Below, piece by piece: positions 59,330-64,000 of a stretch of 64,000 nt of DNA; the stretch's first letter is position 1, and every line of letters begins with the position of its first letter. Location: NCBI RefSeq assembly GCF_000685035.1, contig NZ_BAYB01000007.1, positions 248,001-312,000 on the forward strand. The letters run 5' to 3'. The position numbers and the translations under genes were made by a program. The notes below the pieces were generated by a model. It saw only the letters and a program-made list of their open reading frames with translations, made no database searches and had not been told where the DNA came from. Origin of the DNA: Paraburkholderia ferrariae NBRC 106233. Its GTDB lineage: Bacteria; Pseudomonadota; Gammaproteobacteria; Burkholderiales; Burkholderiaceae.

Positions 59330-59557
59330 GGCCGGCTCCCAGACGGAACGATCCAGTCAGTGTGCCACGCGGCGCGCGGCCTCGCGTGTGGAAAAAAAAC
59401 GGCTGCGAAGGATTCCCGCGGCGGCGTGCTCGCGTGCGCCGTCATTTGCTAACGCGTATTCGTCGTTTGGTGCCGCGGCCCGGCATGGTTACGATGACAG
59501 GGCTGTTTATCGACAGCCGCCGACAACTTGCCACTGCCTGCCGACGAGGTCCAGACC

Positions 59558-59779
59558 ATGTCCGAATCCGCCTGTTTCAAGCCGCGTGTCGTCGAACCGG
59601 TTGCCGTCGACCGGCCCGATGGATTGGGCCTCGCGATCGAGTTATGGCTTTCGCGGCCGGTGGACGGCATCGCCGGCCAGGCGGTGCGCATTCATCTGCG
59701 CCGCGGCGCCCGCATGGAGGAGGCGGAAGCGCTGCGCGATCTGCTGCACGCCGTGGGCACGGATATCGTCGTGACCTGA
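59558..59779 (+). CDS. Small conserved-looking protein (73 aa) of unknown function
   Basis: It starts at ATG 59558 after a GAGGT site and reads MSESACFKPRVVEPVAVDRP, with LAIELWLSRPVDGIAGQAVRIHLRRGA and a C-terminal LRDLLHAVGTDIVVT. Predicted beta-alpha pattern, no membrane segment. I cannot assign a family. Confidence 0.6.
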   Translation: MSESACFKPRVVEPVAVDRPDGLGLAIELWLSRPVDGIAGQAVRIHLRRGARMEEAEALRDLLHAVGTDIVVT

Positions 59780-59833
59780 GGTGGTGCGGCGGTGTGGCGA
59801 TAAGTCGCATGCGCGGGAGGACTGAACCCGCGC

Positions 59834-60697
59834 TCAATCCAGCTCGGTGGCGAAGAGGGCGTCGAGCAGGTTCGACGACGAGGGGTCCGCGAGCCGCGTG
59901 AGCGATTCCACCATGCGCACCTGGCAATCCGCGAGCGGGATCATGCGAATGCGCCGCGACTCGCCGAATTCGGCATACGCGATCACGCCTACGCCCACGC
60001 CTTGCGCGATGGCCGTCTGCAGCGCCTCGCGGCCGTCCACGTAGAGCACGGGCTGCACCTGCAGGCCCTTGCGCACCAGTTCGGCCTCCAGCAACTGCTG
60101 CGTGACCGACTGCGCCTCGCGGAACACCATCGGCTCGCGCACGAGCTCCTCGTACGTCATCCGGCGCTTTTTCGCGGCGGGGCTGTCGGCGGGCACCACC
60201 GCCACCAGCGGCTCCTCGCGCAGCACGCGCGTCTGCAGGCGGCTATGCACCTGGCGCGCCGCCGTGATCGCCGCATCCACCTCGCTGGAGAGCACGCGGC
60301 GCATGCACTCGGTCGCGTTCGCGATCGAGAGCTTCACCACCACCCCGGGATAGCGGCGCCGGAACGCGCCGATCAGCTTGATGGCGAGATCCGGCGCGTC
60401 GGCGATCAACGAGAGTTCGCCCGATTCCAGCGCGCCCGCCGCCTCCAGCAGCCGCCGGGCATCGCGCTCGCAGCTCACCATCTGCCGCGTGACGGCAAAG
60501 AGCCGCCGCCCGAGTTCGGTCAGCTCCACCCCGCGCGGCGCACGCTCGAAGAGCTTGACCCCGAAATCCTGTTCGAGACGCTTCACATGGTCCGAAACGG
60601 CGGGCTGCGAGAGCGACAGCGCCTGGGCGGCGCGCGAGAAACCGCCGTGCTCGGCGACCGCGTGAAAAGCGCGTAACTGGGCGTACTGCATGGCCAT
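59834..60697 (-). CDS. LysR-family regulator of the phosphonate genes
   Basis: A 287-residue LysR protein. The winged helix-turn-helix is at about residues 18-40 (GGFSRAAQALSLSQPAVSDHVKRLE), followed by the effector domain. It diverges from phnW, and a perfect T-N11-A palindrome lies between them (60707-60721). It therefore probably controls phnW-phnX, with 2-aminoethylphosphonate or a derivative as candidate co-inducer. Confidence 0.88.
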   Translation of the reverse strand: MAMQYAQLRAFHAVAEHGGFSRAAQALSLSQPAVSDHVKRLEQDFGVKLFERAPRGVELTELGRRLFAVTRQMVSCERDARRLLEAAGALESGELSLIADAPDLAIKLIGAFRRRYPGVVVKLSIANATECMRRVLSSEVDAAITAARQVHSRLQTRVLREEPLVAVVPADSPAAKKRRMTYEELVREPMVFREAQSVTQQLLEAELVRKGLQVQPVLYVDGREALQTAIAQGVGVGVIAYAEFGESRRIRMIPLADCQVRMVESLTRLADPSSSNLLDALFATELD

Positions 60698-60706
60698 GCG
60701 GTTCCA

Positions 60707-60721
60707 ATAAGTTTAACTTAT
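60707..60721. promoter_or_regulatory. LysR-type operator
   Basis: ATAAGTTTAACTTAT is a perfect palindrome with 7-bp arms and one central base. It contains the LysR-box core T-N11-A, starts 10 bp upstream of the regulator's ATG (60697), and lies ahead of a -10-like TATTAT (60731-60736) facing phnW. Confidence 0.6.
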
Positions 60722-60809
60722 AGCAGCATCTATTATATCGATTTTACCGATGCACCGCCGTGGGATACCGTGTCGGCATTCGATGCTGAACGCCGACTGG
60801 AGTCGCTGC

Positions 60810-61970
60810 ATGACCACCCCCGCCGAACCGTACCTGCTGACCCCCGGGCCGCTCACCACGGCCGCCTCCACCAGGGAGGCGATGCTGCGCGACTGGGGTT
60901 CGTGGGACGGCGATTTTCGCGCCATGACGGCGCAACTGCGCCGCGGCCTGCTGGCGATTGCCGGAGACACGCAGGGCGACTACGACTGCGTGCCGCTGCA
61001 AGGCAGCGGCAGCTACTGCGTGGAGGCGATGCTCGGCAGCTTCGTGCCGCGCGGCGGCCACGTTCTGGTGCTGGCCAACGGCGCCTACGGCAAACGCATC
61101 GCCACGACGCTGCGCTACCTGGGCCGCCGCCACACGGTTCACGACACCGGCGACTATCTGCCGCCGCGTGCCGCCGACATCGAGCGCATCCTCGCCGCGA
61201 ATGCCGACATCACGCACGTCGTGGTGGTTCATTGCGAGACCAGCTCCGGCATCCTGAACCCGATCGAGGAGATCGCCGCCGTCACGGCGCGCCTCGGCCG
61301 GCGCCTGCTGATCGATTCGATGAGCGCGTTCGGCGCTGTGCCGCTCGACGTGCGCAAGCTGCCGTGCGACGCGTTCGTTTCGTCGGCGAACAAGTGCATC
61401 GAAGGCGTGCCGGGCTTCGGCTTCGTGATCGCGAAGAAGGCCGTGCTGCGCGCGGCGCAAGGCAACAGCCATTCGCTCTCGCTCGACGTTTATGACCAGT
61501 GGGACGTGATGAACCGCACGGGCCAGTGGCGCTTCACGCCGCCCACGCACACGGTGGCCGCCTTCATCGAGGCGCTGCGCCTGCATACGCTCGAAGGCGG
61601 CCAGCCGGGGCGTCTGGCGCGCTATGCCCGCAATCGCGACGTGCTAGTGGCCGGCATGCGCCCGCTCGGCTTCGAGCCGCTGCTTACCGAGGCCTGGCGC
61701 TCGCCCATCATCGTGACGTTCTTCTCGCCGGCCGATCCGGCCTTTAGTTTCGAGCGCTTTTACGAACTCATGAAATCTCAGGGTTTCCTCATCTACCCGG
61801 GCAAGCTCACCACGGTCGAAAGTTTTCGCATCGGCTGCATCGGCGCGCTCGACGAAACGGTGATGCGGCGCGTGGTGCAAGCGTGCGGCACGGCGCTGCG
61901 CGCGCTGGGCGTGGCAAGCGGCACGCCCGCGGCAACCTCGCTCGACGCGCGCGAAGCGCTCGCGGCTTGA
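60810..61970 (+). CDS. phnW: 2-aminoethylphosphonate-pyruvate transaminase
   Basis: A 386-residue class V aminotransferase. It moves the amino group of 2-aminoethylphosphonate to pyruvate, giving phosphonoacetaldehyde and alanine. The PLP-binding Lys is 195 in VSSANKCIEGVPGFGF, with Asp169 in LLIDSMSAFGA and LLTPGPLTT at the N-terminus. A GGAG site suits ATG 60810; ATG 60783 is the longer alternative. phnX follows in the same direction. Confidence 0.95.
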   Translation: MTTPAEPYLLTPGPLTTAASTREAMLRDWGSWDGDFRAMTAQLRRGLLAIAGDTQGDYDCVPLQGSGSYCVEAMLGSFVPRGGHVLVLANGAYGKRIATTLRYLGRRHTVHDTGDYLPPRAADIERILAANADITHVVVVHCETSSGILNPIEEIAAVTARLGRRLLIDSMSAFGAVPLDVRKLPCDAFVSSANKCIEGVPGFGFVIAKKAVLRAAQGNSHSLSLDVYDQWDVMNRTGQWRFTPPTHTVAAFIEALRLHTLEGGQPGRLARYARNRDVLVAGMRPLGFEPLLTEAWRSPIIVTFFSPADPAFSFERFYELMKSQGFLIYPGKLTTVESFRIGCIGALDETVMRRVVQACGTALRALGVASGTPAATSLDAREALAA

Positions 61971-62034
61971 TCATCAGTAGTGCGAATCTCAGGCAAGAAC
62001 TCCTCTACGCAGCACTTTCGCAGGACATACGGCA

Positions 62035-62838
62035 ATGAAACACGTTAAGGCAGTGATCTTCGACTGGGCCGGCACCGTGGTGGATTACGGTTCGCGCGCG
62101 CCGATGGGCGCCTTCGTCGAGACCTTCGACGAGTTCGGCGTACCGATCTCGATCGACGAGGCGCGCGGCCCGATGGGCATGGCCAAGCGCCCGCACATCG
62201 CGGCGCTGATGGCGCTGCCGCGCGTCGCGAAAGCCTGGGAGGCGCGCTATGGCCACGTACCCGACGATGCCGACATCGACGCCGTGTACGACGTGTTCGT
62301 GCCGAAGAACGTGGCGGTGGCCGCGCAGTACAGCAACGTGATTCCGGGCGTGGCCGCCGTGACCGCCGCGCTGCGCGCGGATGGCGTGCGCATTGGCTCG
62401 ACCACGGGCTACACGCGCGAGATCATCGACCAGATCGTGCCGGGCGCGGCGGCCCAGGGCTTCCAGGCGGACAGCATCGTCTGCACTGGCGACACGCCCG
62501 AAGGCCGGCCCTCGCCATACATGATCTATCGCACGCTGCCGCAACTCGGCGTGTGGCTTGCGCGCGATGCGATCAAGGTGGACGACACCGAAGTCGGCAT
62601 CGAAGAGGGCCTCAACGGCGGCACGTGGGCCGTGGGCGTGGCAGTGAGCGGCAACGCATTCGGCATGACGGAAGAACAAGTGCACGCGCTGCCGCTCGAC
62701 GAATATACGCGCCGCCGCGAAGCGGCCGTCGAGCGCCTGCGCGCAGCGGGCGCCCATTACGTGATCGACAGCGTGGCCGACCTGCTGCCGGTGGTGAGCG
62801 AGATCGAAAGCCGGCTCGCGCGCGGCGAGCGTCCGTAA
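62035..62838 (+). CDS. phnX: Phosphonoacetaldehyde hydrolase (phosphonatase)
   Basis: A 267-residue HAD-superfamily enzyme that cleaves the carbon-phosphorus bond of phosphonoacetaldehyde. The nucleophile Asp10 lies in VIFDWAGTVVDYG, and the Schiff-base Lys51 in GPMGMAKRPHI, matching Asp12 and Lys53 of the studied enzyme. GSTTGYTREI and VDDTEVGIEEG are the other HAD motifs. With phnW it completes conversion of aminoethylphosphonate to acetaldehyde and phosphate. Confidence 0.96.
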   Translation: MKHVKAVIFDWAGTVVDYGSRAPMGAFVETFDEFGVPISIDEARGPMGMAKRPHIAALMALPRVAKAWEARYGHVPDDADIDAVYDVFVPKNVAVAAQYSNVIPGVAAVTAALRADGVRIGSTTGYTREIIDQIVPGAAAQGFQADSIVCTGDTPEGRPSPYMIYRTLPQLGVWLARDAIKVDDTEVGIEEGLNGGTWAVGVAVSGNAFGMTEEQVHALPLDEYTRRREAAVERLRAAGAHYVIDSVADLLPVVSEIESRLARGERP

Positions 62839-62880
62839 GCGTAGCGGCGTTATACGCGCGTAATAGCGCTGTGGTTTGAC

Positions 62881-62917
62881 GGCGCGCCTTCGCGGCTTAC
62901 GCGAGGCGCGCTTTTTC
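62881..62917 (+). terminator. Terminator after phnX
   Basis: GCGCGCCTTCGCG pairs with CGCGAGGCGCGC around a 5-nt loop and is followed by five T. Confidence 0.88.
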
Positions 62918-63027
62918 TTTGTGAGGCGAGCATGCCTGCGCAGCCGCATCGGCTCATTGCGCGCGGCGCACCGAGATACCATGAGCGGCCCCGTCGCCGC
63001 CTCGCGACCTCACCGCATCACCGCACA

Positions 63028-63345
63028 ATGAAGACGTTTCTGCTGTTCGTGGCCACCGCCCTGGCCGAAATCATCGGCTGCTATTTGCCGTACCGCTGGC
63101 TGCGCGAAGGCGCGAGCGTCTGGTGGCTCGTTCCCGCCGCGTGTTCGCTCGCGTTGTTCGCGTGGCTGCTCACGCTGCATCCGAGCGCGGCGGGGCGCAC
63201 CTATGCGGCCTACGGCGGCGTTTATGTGTGCGTGGCGCTCCTGTGGCTCTGGGCTGTGGAAGCGGTGCGGCCCAGCGCATGGGACTGGGCGGGGATGGCC
63301 TTCACGCTGGCCGGCATGGCGCTGATCGCCTTCCAGCCGCGCTAG
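63028..63345 (+). CDS. YnfA-family small membrane protein
   Basis: A 105-residue protein with four membrane helices, starting [44 protein letters not shown] and [18 protein letters not shown] match the UPF0060 (YnfA) family, which is related to small multidrug transporters. ATG 63028 is preferred because the family begins exactly there. Confidence 0.92.
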   Translation: MKTFLLFVATALAEIIGCYLPYRWLREGASVWWLVPAACSLALFAWLLTLHPSAAGRTYAAYGGVYVCVALLWLWAVEAVRPSAWDWAGMAFTLAGMALIAFQPR

Positions 63346-63374
63346 CGCGGCAGCAAGCGGGCGTTGGCTGCCGG

Positions 63375-63836
63375 TCAGGCCGCCGGGTTCGCCGGGTTCG
63401 CCATGTTGACGTTCGGGAATTTCGCGCGGAACGCTTCGGGCATCGGCACGACTTGTTTGGACTCGTAGTCGAAGAACACGAAGCCGGATTTGGCCATGGC
63501 GATCAGCACGCCATCGGCAGGGCGCGTAATGCGGAAAATGATGTCGCCGCCGTATTTGTTGAAGTCCATGATGCCGACTTCGAAGGCGAGCTGGTCGCGC
63601 GCATAGGCCTCGGCGCGGTAGGTCGTGGCGAGGTCCGTGACGATGATGCTCGTATGGGCCTCCTTCATGTCTTCGATGCCCGCGTCGAACAGGAAGCGCG
63701 CACGCGCCTCCGAAATCATCGAGATCATCGAATCGTTGGCGAGGTGATTGGCGCCGTTGATGTCGGTGACGCGCACCGTGAGATGCGTGGAGTAGTAATA
63801 CTGGTCTTCGGGAAAGTGCAGCTGGATGCGGGCCAT
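63375..63836 (-). CDS. Hot-dog acyl-CoA thioesterase
   Basis: A 153-residue thioesterase of the 4-hydroxybenzoyl-CoA/YbgC type: VRVTDINGANHLANDSMISMISEARARF, then TYRAEAYARDQLAFEVGI and MAKSGFVFFDYES. The typical catalytic Asp of the family is replaced by a DINGANHL motif, in which Asn or His may serve. Substrate unknown. Confidence 0.82.
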   Translation of the reverse strand: MARIQLHFPEDQYYYSTHLTVRVTDINGANHLANDSMISMISEARARFLFDAGIEDMKEAHTSIIVTDLATTYRAEAYARDQLAFEVGIMDFNKYGGDIIFRITRPADGVLIAMAKSGFVFFDYESKQVVPMPEAFRAKFPNVNMANPANPAA

Positions 63837-64000
63837 GACGAAATGCTCGGAGTCGGGGATAGCGGAAATAGCGGGGCGCCGGCGGTCGGGCTCAACCCGC
63901 TTGAAGCCGGCCAGAGCCAGGCCGGAACCGGGCCGGGCGCACGACCGTTATTTTAGCGTTTCGCCATGCGCCTTCCTGGCGCGCGGCGGCGCCGACGCTA

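Noticed and set aside
63837..64000. Start of a rightward gene at the window end
   Set aside because: An ATG at 63965 opens a frame, but only a dozen codons are visible and there is no ribosome site, so nothing can be claimed.

Overview
The window looks like chromosomal DNA of a betaproteobacterium of the order Burkholderiales, probably Paraburkholderia, Caballeronia or Burkholderia. The evidence is the high GC content, the housekeeping order purL - ppiC - bolA - yciB - msrB - selO and ygfZ / mltG - tmk - holB - tatD, and many fatty-acid catabolic genes. No prophage, insertion sequence, integrase or CRISPR array was seen. The genus is inferred from gene content, not from a search.

1-5.8 kb: a sulfur-scavenging locus. 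Two DszC-like flavin monooxygenases stand head to head, the left one cut by the window edge. The second overlaps a SfnR-type sigma54 activator that has no sensor domain. A SfnB-like oxidoreductase faces them. Both leftward genes have a good sigma54 (-24/-12) element in front. An OmpW-type porin and a possible small secreted protein follow.

6-14.8 kb: an AraC-type regulator diverges from an eight-gene catabolic operon: acyl-CoA ligase, SCP-x-type thiolase, two MaoC-fold subunits (one with the catalytic Asp/His, one without), SDR, LCAD-like acyl-CoA dehydrogenase, alpha-methylacyl-CoA racemase with its catalytic residues intact, and an enoyl-CoA hydratase/isomerase-fold protein. The set resembles peroxisomal oxidation of alpha-methyl-branched acids such as pristanic acid or sterol side chains.

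15.2-34 kb: mostly housekeeping genes: tRNA-Asp, ppiD, a lipoprotein, a TesA-like esterase divergent from a YbbA-like ABC ATPase, pgi, nnr, a DadA-like oxidase and purL. An unrecognised lower-GC orphan follows, then a leftward redox and envelope group (selO, msrB, yciB, bolA, ppiC).

34-44.4 kb: a second lipid-catabolism block: acyl-CoA ligase, a FadJ-type bifunctional enzyme behind a clear promoter overlapped by a palindrome, nicotinamidase, thiolase, a MocR-type regulator remnant, a Dabb protein, a PaaI-like thioesterase, a medium-chain reductase, an SDR and an HSL-type esterase.

44.4-64 kb: NRDE protein, ygfZ, the mltG-tmk-holB group, GNAT, tatD, ankyrin and Rap1a-like exported proteins, otsA, an orphan ATPase, a GT4 glycosyltransferase, several small envelope proteins, and a 2-aminoethylphosphonate pathway (LysR, phnW, phnX). 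A YnfA membrane protein and a thioesterase end the window.

A feature that cuts across these regions is a set of at least ten short tandem repeats, mostly with 11-13 bp periods. They lie mainly at gene boundaries, and two lie inside genes with 12-bp units that preserve the reading frame.
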